A stretch of DNA of 64,000 nt from Leptolyngbya sp. Heron Island J (GCF_000482245.1 NZ_AWNH01000106.1:62001-126000), one strand, 5' to 3'. Counted from the first letter of the stretch, positions 50,050-60,257 are shown. A program made the numbers and translations. The notes: generated by a model from the letters alone, not told the origin.

Positions 50050-50991
50050 ATGGTTTATTTTTTATCCATCAATTACTATTCCACTGCCCTGTTACGGCAT
50101 CTGTTGCAGTCTATAACAGAGCTATCGTTTTGTTCGATTCCTTATCAAGTCATCATTGTCAATAACTCTCCCGATGACGATTCTGTTTATGACTTACAGC
50201 AAGAATTTGAAAATATAACTATCCTCAAAGCAACTGATAACTTAGGATTTGGCGGTGGCTGCAATTTAGGCTTGGAGCATATTTACAACCACAATCCAGA
50301 TGCTTGGGTGTGGCTAATTAATCCAGATGCTTTGTTGATGCCCCAGGCACTGAACTACATCCAAGACTGCTTTAGATTGTGCCCCAGTTTAAGTATTCTC
50401 GGCACCCGTATTCGAGCGAGCAAAGACGATTTATGGTTTGCCCAAGGTCGCTTTAATTGGTGGACAGGCTCTCTCAAGCATCGTTTACCAGATGCTGACA
50501 CCGCAGAACAACCGGTCAAAATATTACCTAGTCGTTGGGTGTCGGGGTGCAGCATGATTTTTAATTTGCAACGATTTGATAGCTGTCCTCTGTTTGATCT
50601 CAATTTTTTCTTAGATTACGAAGATATTGAAATCTGCGAGCGATATTATCGGCAAGGCCACACCATCGGTGTAACTCAGGCAGTGCTTGTCAACCATGCG
50701 GTGTCAGCGATTACGCATCGTAATCGCCGAGCAAAATTTCGCCATGCCACCTTTAGTAAACTGTATTTTTTGCACAAACATGGTTCTCTGCTGGCTCTGA
50801 TATTAAACCTGGTTTATATGCTTGTGTGGAGCATTAAGCTGCTGCTGAGCGACATCGAAGTGGGGATTGGTCGTTTTCTAGGGTGGACTGATTTTCTGAG
50901 GTGGCGGGCTAAACGTTTGACTAAACAGCTATCTTCAGAGCCTTTTCGCCCCCGAACGGCGTTTACCCAATCTCAACAGACGCATAGTTAA
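50050..50991 (+). CDS. GT2 glycosyltransferase (rhamnosyltransferase-like)
   Basis: The 313-residue GT-A enzyme has the N-terminal VYFLSINYYSTALLRHLL, NNSPDDDSVYDL, the nucleotide-sugar site NLGFGGGCNLGLEH, the DxD-like LINPDALLM, and GCSMIFNLQRF / FFLDYEDIEICERYYRQG. This set occurs in rhamnosyltransferases of O-antigen clusters. AAGG lies 10 bp before the start. A C-terminal hydrophobic stretch (LLALILNLVYMLVWSI) may attach it to the membrane. The last 57 bases overlap the 3' end of the convergent GT gene. Confidence 0.9.
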   Translation: MVYFLSINYYSTALLRHLLQSITELSFCSIPYQVIIVNNSPDDDSVYDLQQEFENITILKATDNLGFGGGCNLGLEHIYNHNPDAWVWLINPDALLMPQALNYIQDCFRLCPSLSILGTRIRASKDDLWFAQGRFNWWTGSLKHRLPDADTAEQPVKILPSRWVSGCSMIFNLQRFDSCPLFDLNFFLDYEDIEICERYYRQGHTIGVTQAVLVNHAVSAITHRNRRAKFRHATFSKLYFLHKHGSLLALILNLVYMLVWSIKLLLSDIEVGIGRFLGWTDFLRWRAKRLTKQLSSEPFRPRTAFTQSQQTHS

Positions 50992-51837
50992 GTAAAACAT
51001 TGTTTGTGGATAAGCGTACCAGGGGCAATAGCACAAAAAGATATAGATAATGGCTGGTGCAAATAGATGAGACTTGGGATGAAAGAAGGCGTATTTTAAC
51101 CCCGCCAAACTCTTGAAATTTTGTTTCTTTTGGTCTGCAGAAAAATCGTCCTGTAAAACAATTTGAGGCGCAACGTAGGCTTGGAAACCGTGATGTTGAG
51201 CTCTGAGAACAAGTTCTGAGTCGGCATGGTAATGGGGTAAAAATTTAGCCTGGTATAGGCCAACTTGTTCAAACACGCTGCGGTGAATGAGGACGCCATC
51301 TCCTGGTAGCGTGTCTACTGGCAGAATGTCCTGGGTCATAATGTTGGCGGGCAGATGCTCAACAGCTGTAGCGTGATACTGCAGATGCAAAAAGTTGGGT
51401 GTTCCCCAGGTGAGCTGAGTCCCCAATGCCCAAACTTTACCCGGTGAGTCTAGATAATCAATGCGATTGCCTAAGATCTTGATGTCGTAGCGTTGAGCGA
51501 ATACAACCAGTCTGTGGACATGTTCAGAAGGGACAACGGCGTCATCGTTGATGGTCAAAATATAGTCATAATCGTGGTCTAGAGCATAGTGAACACCTGT
51601 GTTGGTTGCCCCTGCCCAATACTGATGCTCATCAACTCGCAACAACACAACATCGGGATAAGATTTCTGTACCTTAGTGGCGGTGTCGTCTGGAGAATTG
51701 GCATCCACCAAGACAATGGTGAGGTGGGCGTAGGTTTGGTGGCTAAACTGTGCTAAAAAGCGCTGAGTTTTAGGCCAGCGGTTATAGGTGGGAATGACGG
51801 CAGCGACGCGAACATTGGCACCAGCGTTGGTTTTCAT
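50935..51837 (-). CDS. GT2 glycosyltransferase
   Basis: This roughly 300-residue GT-A enzyme has VRVAAVIPTYNRWPKTQRFL, VDANSPDDTA, EHQYWAGATNTGVHYALDHD, YILTINDDAVV (DxD-like) and GDGVLIHRSVFEQVGLYQAK. The ATG at 51837 follows a TTG alternative at 51843. A C-terminal hydrophobic segment (HLFAPAIIYIFLCYCPWYAY) is membrane-associated. It is downstream of the 600-residue GT on the same strand (18 bp between), and its 3' end overlaps the convergent GT gene by 57 bases. Confidence 0.9.
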   Translation of the reverse strand: MKTNAGANVRVAAVIPTYNRWPKTQRFLAQFSHQTYAHLTIVLVDANSPDDTATKVQKSYPDVVLLRVDEHQYWAGATNTGVHYALDHDYDYILTINDDAVVPSEHVHRLVVFAQRYDIKILGNRIDYLDSPGKVWALGTQLTWGTPNFLHLQYHATAVEHLPANIMTQDILPVDTLPGDGVLIHRSVFEQVGLYQAKFLPHYHADSELVLRAQHHGFQAYVAPQIVLQDDFSADQKKQNFKSLAGLKYAFFHPKSHLFAPAIIYIFLCYCPWYAYPQTMFYLTMRLLRLGKRRSGAKRL

Positions 51838-51855
51838 GGCCAAGAAAGACGGTTT

Positions 51856-53658
51856 CTACTCATGGTTGCTGGCTAATGTTTTGTGCCGTCTCCGTCGTTC
51901 GCTAGGCCATGCTAGTTGAAAGAATGGTTTCCTGACGGATAGGTTGGGGTTGTAGTAGGGATCGTCCACCATGTACCCGCTATCTGCAAATTTTGTATGG
52001 AGACGTTCCAACTCTCCTGGTTTGAGTCCACTGCCCCTACTGATGGATTCGTAATGAATAAGTTCTGCATAGGGGGTGAATACATTACGATAACCGGCTT
52101 GATGGGCTCGCAGACACAGATCGACATCGTTGTAGTTGAGTGGAAAGCTTTCGTCAAACCCTTGGAGCTCATCAAAGACACTCCGACGGATCATCATGCA
52201 GGCTCCGGTTACTCCAAGATAATTGCGATTGACGATGTTAGAGCAGTAGTAGCCGTCGTATTGGCCTGAGGCATTGTGAAATGCGTGGCTTGGATTACCG
52301 GCTAAAATTACAACACCAGCATGTTGCAGACGGCCATTGGGATAAAGCAGTTTTGCTCCTACAGTTGCGATCTCTGTTTGCTGAGCTAACTCCAACATCG
52401 CCTCAATCCAGTCAGGCGTAATGACTTCTGTATCATCATTGAGCATCAGCAAAACTTCACCACTGGCAGCCTCTGCACCAAGGTTCATCCGCTGGGCAAA
52501 ATTAAAGGGCTGATCACAGCGGATCAGTTTCAAATCAGGCCCTTGTACTGCCTGGAGGTACTGATTTGGGATATCGTAGCCATCTACCAGAATGATTTCT
52601 AAATTTTGGTAGGTGCTGAGTTTACGAATACTCGTGAGACATTGTTCTAACAAGCAAACCTGTCTATTTTTAAGGGGCATACAGGTGCCTGCGCTGGGGA
52701 TGATAATGCTCACCAGCGGGCTATGCTGAATATGGCGACGGACTCTGAAAAAACCCGGTTTGTTTGGCAGGGACTCGACAGTGCCAGGATAGGGACTGCG
52801 GTCAATGGAGTCTTGTAGAGCGCTTTGGGCTGCTTTGTAGGCCCAGGGTTTGGCCTGGGCACCAGATGCGGCTGAAGTGGGTAAAGTGCGCCAGTGATAT
52901 AGAACTTTGGGAATATGGTGAATCTGTTGGGTTTTTTCGCTTAGACGTAGCACTAAATCCCAATCTTGAGCTCCATCGTACTGACTGCGAAAGCCACCTA
53001 TTTCTCTGATAAGGCTGGTCCGGTAAACACCCAGATGGCAGGTGTACATACAGGCATGGAGGTAGTCTAAGGACCAATCTGGTTTGAAAAATGGATTTTT
53101 ACGCGTGCCTTTTTGAGTTATCTGGTCTTCGTCTGTATAGATAAAATCGGCATCTGGGTGGCTTTTCAGATGCTGAGAAACTTCATAAAGGGCGTTGCTC
53201 GCAAGTTCATCATCATGATCGAGCAGTGCAATAAACTCACCGTTAGCGATATTGAGTGCGGCATTGGTGGCCGCCGAAATGCCTCGATTTTGTGGGCAAA
53301 AGATGACCTCTATGCGAGTGTCGATCTGGGAGTAGTGTTCTAGGAGTGGTCGAATCGCTTGCGCTGTCGAGGCATCATCAGCAATACAGAGCTGCCAGTG
53401 GGGATACTGCTGGGCTAGAACCGACTCAATTGCTTTGGTTAGCCAAATGGACTCAACATTATAGACAGGTAGCAGAATGGAAATCAGAGGCGTGCTCATT
53501 GGGGCTGAATCGATAACCACCTCAGCCGTGTGCCGCTCCACTTGCTTTAACCACTGATGATATCGAGGAGAGCTAACTTTTATCCAGATCTGTCGAACAG
53601 CACTTAAAAAACCTTCTGTTTTGAGAATGTTCAGCAGTCGTTTGAGCTTGGTTAGCAT
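51856..53658 (-). CDS. Two-domain GT2 glycosyltransferase
   Basis: This 600-residue protein has two GT-A modules. The first starts near residue 58 (PLISILLPVYNVESIWLTKA; ALLDHDDELASNALYEVS; FIYTDEDQI). The second starts near 315 (LVSIIIPSAGTCMPLKNRQV; LMLNDDTEVITPDWIEAM; CMMIRRSVFDELQGFDESF; NDVDLCLRAHQAGY). Such tandem GT2 proteins build repeating glycan units such as rhamnan backbones. It is the upstream member of a two-gene unit with the next GT gene. Confidence 0.92.
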   Translation of the reverse strand: MLTKLKRLLNILKTEGFLSAVRQIWIKVSSPRYHQWLKQVERHTAEVVIDSAPMSTPLISILLPVYNVESIWLTKAIESVLAQQYPHWQLCIADDASTAQAIRPLLEHYSQIDTRIEVIFCPQNRGISAATNAALNIANGEFIALLDHDDELASNALYEVSQHLKSHPDADFIYTDEDQITQKGTRKNPFFKPDWSLDYLHACMYTCHLGVYRTSLIREIGGFRSQYDGAQDWDLVLRLSEKTQQIHHIPKVLYHWRTLPTSAASGAQAKPWAYKAAQSALQDSIDRSPYPGTVESLPNKPGFFRVRRHIQHSPLVSIIIPSAGTCMPLKNRQVCLLEQCLTSIRKLSTYQNLEIILVDGYDIPNQYLQAVQGPDLKLIRCDQPFNFAQRMNLGAEAASGEVLLMLNDDTEVITPDWIEAMLELAQQTEIATVGAKLLYPNGRLQHAGVVILAGNPSHAFHNASGQYDGYYCSNIVNRNYLGVTGACMMIRRSVFDELQGFDESFPLNYNDVDLCLRAHQAGYRNVFTPYAELIHYESISRGSGLKPGELERLHTKFADSGYMVDDPYYNPNLSVRKPFFQLAWPSERRRRHKTLASNHE

Positions 53659-53825
53659 GCTTTACTTGGAGACTCGTTTTCACCAGCGGACTTCAAGGCC
53701 CTACTGATTGTCAGTTTACTTGGTTTACTTGGTTGCGATCGCAACCCCATAGTGAGTCTCACCTAGCATCGTACATAGCTCGTCAATAATCAACAGCAGC
53801 TTTAAAGTATGCCTATTCTCAGATT

Positions 53826-53865
53826 TATTCTCAGATTTAGGTACAATTACCTAAATCTGAGAATA
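53826..53865. terminator. Long inverted duplication at the end of the methyltransferase gene
   Basis: An 18-bp perfect stem (53826-53843 with 53848-53865, loop CAAT) includes the last five codons and stop of the methyltransferase gene. The coding-end sequence TTCTCAGATTTA is also repeated directly at 53816-53827. A transcript would fold strongly just at the stop codon, so it can work as a terminator, although the U-run is weak. Confidence 0.6.
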
Positions 53866-54621
53866 GGCAATAGCTACTACATCTTGATGGTTGTCCCATC
53901 CTTTCTCAATATATGCCTTTAACGACAGTTGATCTCTGTCTAGTAAGTAATTATGAATCCAGCCCAAGGGAGTCATTGAAATACCATAGTCATCACCATA
54001 TACCGTTTTCATTTCATAGGTAGCAAAAGCATACTTGCCATCTGTATAAGCGTTTTCCATTTGACTAAAATCATCATCACTAATGTTATAGGTCATTGAC
54101 TTAGATTTTCGTCGTTGGTACATATTTCTACCATGGGTCGTAAACACCATTAACCCATCCTTTTCCAGATGGTTAGCAAAAGTATCTAGTAACTCAATAG
54201 CTGATTTTTCAGGAATATGGGTTACTAAAGACCCACACCAAATTAAGTCAAATTTATGCTCAAACTTTGTATTGGCAAAGCTGCTGGTCGCATGATGATG
54301 ATTAGCCTTAAAACTTTTTGACGTATAGTCCACAGCCTCTTTCCAAATATCAGATACTGTGAAATCTGCATCCGGAAATGCCGCTCTTAAGTATCGACAT
54401 ACTCGACCAAAACCGCAGGCGAAGTCCAATACATTATCTATGTATTGGACTTCGCTACAAAGTAAGGCCTTAGAGATCACTGAAATGCCAGAGCGACCGA
54501 CCTCGAAGTATCGTTCTCTGGTACTCATATTCATATTGTCAGATGTATGAATATCCTGACTAACTATTTCATCTAAGATAAAGGGATTCTCTATAATTTC
54601 AGCGAAAGAGTATTTTTTCAT
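53851..54621 (-). CDS. SAM-dependent methyltransferase (class I)
   Basis: This roughly 256-residue methyltransferase carries a motif I-like VLDFACGFGRVCRYLRAAFP, motif II region ADFTVSDIWKEAVD, and FDLIWCGSLVTHI as post-motif, then LVVFTTHGRNMYQRR-type strand. No close subfamily is assigned. The ATG at 54621 is preferred to a GTG at 54636. It is probably a glycan-modifying methyltransferase given its place in the glycan cluster, but that is inference. Confidence 0.85.
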   Translation of the reverse strand: MKKYSFAEIIENPFILDEIVSQDIHTSDNMNMSTRERYFEVGRSGISVISKALLCSEVQYIDNVLDFACGFGRVCRYLRAAFPDADFTVSDIWKEAVDYTSKSFKANHHHATSSFANTKFEHKFDLIWCGSLVTHIPEKSAIELLDTFANHLEKDGLMVFTTHGRNMYQRRKSKSMTYNISDDDFSQMENAYTDGKYAFATYEMKTVYGDDYGISMTPLGWIHNYLLDRDQLSLKAYIEKGWDNHQDVVAIAYSQI

Positions 54622-54714
54622 ATTAGATATGAGCACTTATGAGTACTTAATAAAATCCACACTCAAGTTACCACAAGCTTTCTGATAGTGGAATTTTCCA
54701 AGGAGTTCTTTTTC

Positions 54715-55668
54715 TTATATCCTTTGAGTTAACCAATCATAGGTTTTTTGCAAACCATCACTAAAGTCAACTGCCGGCAACCAACCAAGTTCTTGACAAA
54801 TTAGGTCGTTAGCCAAAACATTTCTAGGAATATCGACCGATCGCCCTGCCTCAAAATGTATATCTATGTTTTTATCTGTAATTAGTTGAATTTCTTGAAT
54901 AAGGTTTAAGATCGAGCGCCCTAAATTACTACCTACATTAAATAACTGATAAGAGCCTGAGTATAAAGCCGCTCGGACCATGGCATCAACAACATCATAG
55001 ATATAAATATAATCTCGAATAATAGTGCCATCCCCCCAAACAGTAAATGGTTGATTGGTTATAGCTCGAGAAAAAATAGTGGCGATAATGCCTTGATTAT
55101 TCTGAGCTATTTGAAAAGGACCAAACGGATTACTGACTCTCAAGACTGCGTAATCTAAACCATGTAAGTGATGGAATAGTGACAAATATTTTTCAATGGC
55201 AAGCTTTACAATTCCATAACTACAGATTGGATTAGTTGGCTGGCTTTCATCAATAGATGATGCATTACAAGAACCATAAACAGTGCCACCAGAGGATATA
55301 AATACTACTTTCTTTACATCATTATCTAGACAACATTCAAGCAACTTAATTGTGCCTAATAGGTTGCTTTCCACATCGAACAATTTCCGCTTATTAGAAG
55401 AAGCAGGTAATGTAGTGCTGATCAAGTGAAATACAACATCTATATTTTTCGTCGCTTCTTTCAAGCAAGAAGGCGCTAAGAAATCACCTTTGATGAAATT
55501 AATATCTTCAAAGACAGATGGAAACCGTGGCTCTCTGCCAAATCCGTATACTTGCGCACCATAAGTCTGAAGTGTTTCACACAGTGCTGTTCCAATAAAC
55601 CCCCCAGCCCCAACTACCAAGCATCTAACATTCTGGATAGCATGAACATCAATAGAGGAGGAAGGCAT
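54715..55668 (-). CDS. NAD-dependent sugar epimerase/dehydratase (extended SDR)
   Basis: The ~317-residue SDR has CLVVGAGGFIGTALCETLQT, VVFHLISTTLPASS, the catalytic FISSGGTVYGSCN and SYGIVKLAIEKYLS (Tyr-Lys), and WGDGTIIRDYIYIYDVVDAM. It resembles UDP-glucose 4-epimerase-type enzymes. The ATG at 55668 replaces a TTG at 55734. It lies between two methyltransferase/GT genes and probably supplies an NDP-sugar. Confidence 0.9.
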   Translation of the reverse strand: MPSSSIDVHAIQNVRCLVVGAGGFIGTALCETLQTYGAQVYGFGREPRFPSVFEDINFIKGDFLAPSCLKEATKNIDVVFHLISTTLPASSNKRKLFDVESNLLGTIKLLECCLDNDVKKVVFISSGGTVYGSCNASSIDESQPTNPICSYGIVKLAIEKYLSLFHHLHGLDYAVLRVSNPFGPFQIAQNNQGIIATIFSRAITNQPFTVWGDGTIIRDYIYIYDVVDAMVRAALYSGSYQLFNVGSNLGRSILNLIQEIQLITDKNIDIHFEAGRSVDIPRNVLANDLICQELGWLPAVDFSDGLQKTYDWLTQRI

Positions 55669-55741
55669 AAGCTCTACAGTATAAGCGTTATGGGACCGGA
55701 ACTGTCGCCAAAGTCCAACTTTTGCTTTCAACAATTAAACG

Positions 55742-58700
55742 CTACATGAATTTTCGACAAGAAGATACCGCTTGGGAAAGTTTCTTTCCAATATGGGCTT
55801 CTTTGTAGATAAAGAATGCCATATCTTTAACTCCAGTAACGGGATCCGGTTCTATACACGCAAGGACATGGAGAGATGGAATTGCACTCTTAAACTTTTG
55901 GAGCACATCCTTCCCGTAGATTCGATAATGACCGTGTTGAGAATAATCTGGATATCCCCAATCTCTCGTTTCCTCTAAATTCAACGGATCAGGAAAGGAC
56001 AAAAAGATAAATCCATCTTCGTTGATAATCCTAGCCAGTTCCCTAAGAGCTGCTATATCATCGCTGACATGCTCAAGTACATGATTGCAAATAACCAGAT
56101 CGTACATGTGATCCTTTCGAGCAATCTGAGTAAGGTCTAAAGAGTTATCTCCACCGTAGATCGATACCTCATAACTCCCAAACCATTCAGCCTTTGCAGA
56201 TTTGTCACTACTAAATTGAAGCGTTTTCCGCGCATCTAAGATACCTGAATCGTTTAACTGTTCTAGGAGCGAGCGAAAGACACGATGACGCTCCAGTGAC
56301 TGGCAACTCTCACAACGAGGTGGAAAACCAGTTCCACTCTTTCTCCCACCTGGCCCTAAACCGAATTTATGAGAACCGCAGATGTTGCATGTTGGTTCAT
56401 CAACAGGTGTGAATGCATTAGGTGAGTCAACTGCCTTTTGCCAGACGTATATCGGAAGTAGACCATGGCCTAAAACATTACTGCTGTAAGTCAAGCATGT
56501 ATGGCTAAAGCCAACAGACATAGCTGTTGTTTCTAATGCTTGGGGTAAAACATCAAACTCAACACTTGGTTCTAGTGAGAAGATGACGCATCCCTGAGGT
56601 TTGACACTCTTTCTAATGCGCTCATCAACGTAATTTTCCGAGATTAGATTAGATGGCACATCAGACAAAATCAACACATCAACTGGTGCTTGTATAGACT
56701 GCAATAGTGCATCAACAGAACATTCTTGACGCAGCGTATATTGTTTGACATCAAACATAGGGGCAAGTGCAGCTTTGAGTGAGCTATCCGGCGCCAAAGC
56801 AACAAGAGCCAATCTCCTATAGATGTAAGAACTTTCAGCAAGATATCGATAAATTGAGCGAGTGAAAGCTGTTGAGCCGGAAACTGGACAGATAAAACTA
56901 TCACGCCGAGATTTTGGTTGAACTTGCCCCATCCAACCGCTGATATTACAGCGTTGACCTTTGCGTTTTGCACACCACTCTAAAAGTGGTAGATCTTGAT
57001 CAAAAACTGGATGAGCTGCGACCGTAGATTCATCTACAAATGCCTCTATCCCCGGTCTAGTTTTATTAGAAACTGCAACGAGTTCAGGAATATTACCGAG
57101 TTTCCATCCTTCACTTTCTAGATAGTAGCTATATTCAACATCCATATGGCCTTGGGGCAATTTGGGATTAAACCCTCCCAATTCCTCAAAAACAGAGCGC
57201 CTCAAAACCCACATTCCGCCTTGTACATGCTGCAATTGCTTGGTCAAATTTTGAGTGGCAAATTCTGGATTACGAAAATGCTGGAACCATGGCTGTTCCA
57301 TATATTGGGATGCAGATAGCCACTTTGGAGACGAAATTAAATGTCCTGCCATTGCTACGCGTTCATGATTTCTCATGAAATTAATGAAGGTTCTTTCCCA
57401 ACCTGACTTAATAACCAATCCTTCATTACTACAGACATAGATGACATACTCGCTTTCAGCTAATTTACAAGCTATGTTAGAAGCGGGCCCACAATAGTGG
57501 TTCTTGTCTAATTCAAGCAGCCTAATGTTCTTATGTTGGGCTGACATTGAACGTAAGCCAGCTATAAACTTTGGTTCGCTGGCATTGTCTAGAATTGTGA
57601 GGGTAAAGGGAGTTGTTGTGTGCTCAAAAAGACTTTTAACAACTCGTTGAGTGGCTTTTAGGCTACCTATGCCATTACGACAATAGGTCACCATAAATAT
57701 ATCAATTGGAGAACGTGCAATGATGTCTAGCAGAGTATTGGCAGTAATGGACAGCCCTACCCGAGAATCAATCACTCTCTTTGCATTATCCGTTATCCTC
57801 TGAAGCTGCCCTTGAGACGTCTTCATGATTTTTGAAAGTTCGTGTGCTAATGCCTCAGAATTTTCTGGTGGAACCAAAAAACCTGATATTTCATGTTCAA
57901 TAAAATCAGGGATAGCAGATACTGTTGTACCGAGAACAGGTATACCAAGACTCATCGCCTGGAAAAATACTGTTGGCATACCATCTACATTGCCATCACT
58001 AGCTTCTACACAAGGCAATACAAATAAATCTGCTTCTAGCAGAATTGAAGCGATTGCTTGTTTACCTTCAATAGAACCGTGAATAAAAACATTACTTAGA
58101 TTGTTGTCTACGATATACTCCTTAAATTCTCTCTCAAGAGGACCATACCCATGTACATGAACCTCTATATCCTCTGACTTGAGTTTATGAGCTGCTTCCA
58201 AGAGATACTTAATGCCCTTCTTTTCAATAAAACGAGCAATACTAACTATCTTGTAAGTTTGCTTTTTATGATTATTAGGAGCTGGCAGAGACAATGGAGA
58301 TTGCCTAAATTCATCAAGATTACAATCGACTGCCTGTGGCATCATAACAATCTTGTTTTCGGACACGCCATTATTAATCAGATATTGCCGATGATAAAAA
58401 CCGTAAACAAAGACACGTTTGCAAAACTGACTATTAGCAACTTCCGCCAACTTATTTCGTTGTTTATTCAGCACATGAAATAGATCAACAGCATGTGGCA
58501 TGAAGGAGAAAGGAATTTTTAACCTCTCAGCGATTGGCCAGACGAGATTGGTAACAACTGGATAAATGAAGTGGCTATGGCACCAATTCCTACCATGCTC
58601 GATCAGCAGAACTTCCAATTCTTCGCTGCTACTCACAAAATAGGCCTCGACATTAAATAGCAGGTTAGCTACTCTATCAGGCTGAATGGTGTAATAAACA

Positions 58701-60076
58701 TTGACGTCATACCCCATATCAATGAGATAAGCGATTTCGTCATTCACAAACGTTTGTGAGAGTGCAGGAAAATCGTTTAAGACGTATGCCAAACGAAGAT
58801 TGTTTTTGCCATCTGAGCGGATAATATCCCACTGGTTCTTAGTCCAAACTGCTTGTCGGTTTGTCTCTAAAGCTTCAGTTATAGTTATGTTGTTTAGTTT
58901 CTTGCTGATCTGATAATCTGCTAGGACTGAATTTGTAAATCTCGGTGGATATAACTTGGTGTAGCGAAGAATTATGTCCCAGTCTACGAGGCGAGTGAGC
59001 GATTTATCAAAACCACCTAACTCCAGGTAAAGGCGACGATGATGAGAAAAAACATTTAAATCAATAAAATTACTCTTAACTAGTTCAGACCACGTAAACG
59101 ATCGATTCCGAACGAAGGTGCGTTTAGAAATGTCATCGGTGACATTAAGTGAAGTGTAGTGAGTATAACAGTCAGAATTTTGAATGAACGTAGCAGCTGT
59201 AACTAGTAGATAATCTTTGTGCCAAGTGTTATCACTATCAAGATAAGCAATCCAATCGCCTGAAGCTACAGACAACCCTAAATTTCTAGCGGCGCTAACT
59301 CCTGAATGATCTTGCCAAAAATAAATTATTTTCTTATCGCTGAGGTATTTGGAATAATGCTCTTGAAGATATTCCTTGGTGTTGTCAGTACTACCATCAT
59401 CAATAACAATAACTTGAAAGTTCTGAAATGATTGGGCTAGAACTGAATCAATTGATTTGCCTATAGTAGCTTTTCTATTCCAAGTTGGAATAATAATTGA
59501 AAATGACTTGCTGCTAGATGCAGCAAAAGCTTTAGCTGACTCTAAATCTAATTTCTCAAAAGCTTTACTCGGATTATCCACCTGAGGAGCTTGAAATGTG
59601 AAGCGGTTAACCTGCTTGGAACGAGTTAAGTGATTATTGCTTTGAGAGCTGGGTGCTGTTCTTCTTCCCTCAGAAATACCATAATGTAAATAATGATAGA
59701 GAGGATTTAAACCTGATATAAAAACATCAGGATATGTCTCTAAATAATATTTAGTGTTAAACTTCCAGGATGGATCTCGACCTTCCTTAAATCCGTATTT
59801 AGCATAGTGTAAGAGTGGATTAATGCCTGCTTTTCGGACATCGGGATTCTCAGTTAAATAATATTCACTATCAAAAAGAAGGTTAGGATTTCGCCCCTCT
59901 AAATATCCACGTTCTATATAATGAATCAATGGATCATATCCAGACTCTGCAACATCTGGGTAGTTGATTAAATAATACTCGTTAGAGAATAGACCACATC
60001 GTTTGAGGGCAAGTATCTGCCTTGTCATTTGAGGATGTTTAGCCGTAAATATTAGGAACTGTTTAATGTTTTTCAT
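55742..60076 (-). CDS. Giant GT2-GT4-GT2-methyltransferase fusion (1444 aa)
   Basis: Residues 28-140 hold three ~38-residue repeats with the theme YYL..YPDV...G..PL.HY...G..EGR, a module found in front of cyanobacterial GTs. A GT2 domain starts at 191 (FSIIIPTWNRKATIGKSIDS; AYLDSDNTW). A GT4 domain covers about 430-795 (RFIEKKGIKYLLEAAH; DGMPTVFFQAMSLGIPVLGT). A second GT2 starts near 800 (IDIFMVTYCRNGIGSLK). The C-terminus is a zinc-ribbon-like CNICGSHKF...CESCQSLERHR and a class I methyltransferase (VICNHVLEHVSDDIAALREL). All parts appear intact. It would add two or three sugars and methylate or cap the chain. Confidence 0.9.
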   Translation of the reverse strand: MKNIKQFLIFTAKHPQMTRQILALKRCGLFSNEYYLINYPDVAESGYDPLIHYIERGYLEGRNPNLLFDSEYYLTENPDVRKAGINPLLHYAKYGFKEGRDPSWKFNTKYYLETYPDVFISGLNPLYHYLHYGISEGRRTAPSSQSNNHLTRSKQVNRFTFQAPQVDNPSKAFEKLDLESAKAFAASSSKSFSIIIPTWNRKATIGKSIDSVLAQSFQNFQVIVIDDGSTDNTKEYLQEHYSKYLSDKKIIYFWQDHSGVSAARNLGLSVASGDWIAYLDSDNTWHKDYLLVTAATFIQNSDCYTHYTSLNVTDDISKRTFVRNRSFTWSELVKSNFIDLNVFSHHRRLYLELGGFDKSLTRLVDWDIILRYTKLYPPRFTNSVLADYQISKKLNNITITEALETNRQAVWTKNQWDIIRSDGKNNLRLAYVLNDFPALSQTFVNDEIAYLIDMGYDVNVYYTIQPDRVANLLFNVEAYFVSSSEELEVLLIEHGRNWCHSHFIYPVVTNLVWPIAERLKIPFSFMPHAVDLFHVLNKQRNKLAEVANSQFCKRVFVYGFYHRQYLINNGVSENKIVMMPQAVDCNLDEFRQSPLSLPAPNNHKKQTYKIVSIARFIEKKGIKYLLEAAHKLKSEDIEVHVHGYGPLEREFKEYIVDNNLSNVFIHGSIEGKQAIASILLEADLFVLPCVEASDGNVDGMPTVFFQAMSLGIPVLGTTVSAIPDFIEHEISGFLVPPENSEALAHELSKIMKTSQGQLQRITDNAKRVIDSRVGLSITANTLLDIIARSPIDIFMVTYCRNGIGSLKATQRVVKSLFEHTTTPFTLTILDNASEPKFIAGLRSMSAQHKNIRLLELDKNHYCGPASNIACKLAESEYVIYVCSNEGLVIKSGWERTFINFMRNHERVAMAGHLISSPKWLSASQYMEQPWFQHFRNPEFATQNLTKQLQHVQGGMWVLRRSVFEELGGFNPKLPQGHMDVEYSYYLESEGWKLGNIPELVAVSNKTRPGIEAFVDESTVAAHPVFDQDLPLLEWCAKRKGQRCNISGWMGQVQPKSRRDSFICPVSGSTAFTRSIYRYLAESSYIYRRLALVALAPDSSLKAALAPMFDVKQYTLRQECSVDALLQSIQAPVDVLILSDVPSNLISENYVDERIRKSVKPQGCVIFSLEPSVEFDVLPQALETTAMSVGFSHTCLTYSSNVLGHGLLPIYVWQKAVDSPNAFTPVDEPTCNICGSHKFGLGPGGRKSGTGFPPRCESCQSLERHRVFRSLLEQLNDSGILDARKTLQFSSDKSAKAEWFGSYEVSIYGGDNSLDLTQIARKDHMYDLVICNHVLEHVSDDIAALRELARIINEDGFIFLSFPDPLNLEETRDWGYPDYSQHGHYRIYGKDVLQKFKSAIPSLHVLACIEPDPVTGVKDMAFFIYKEAHIGKKLSQAVSSCRKFM

Positions 60077-60257
60077 GGTTTCCCAATTCTTACTATTCTT
60101 TCGAGAATATTCTCACCGTAAATACTGCTTGCATTGCGCAAAGTACAGAGCACAAAATCTGTTAGGGTTCTGAAAAAACTGAATTATCAGTAGTTTTCTA
60201 TCACTTAGTGTCCAACTTAATTTATAGGCTTGATCGATCAACCTTATTAAACCATAG

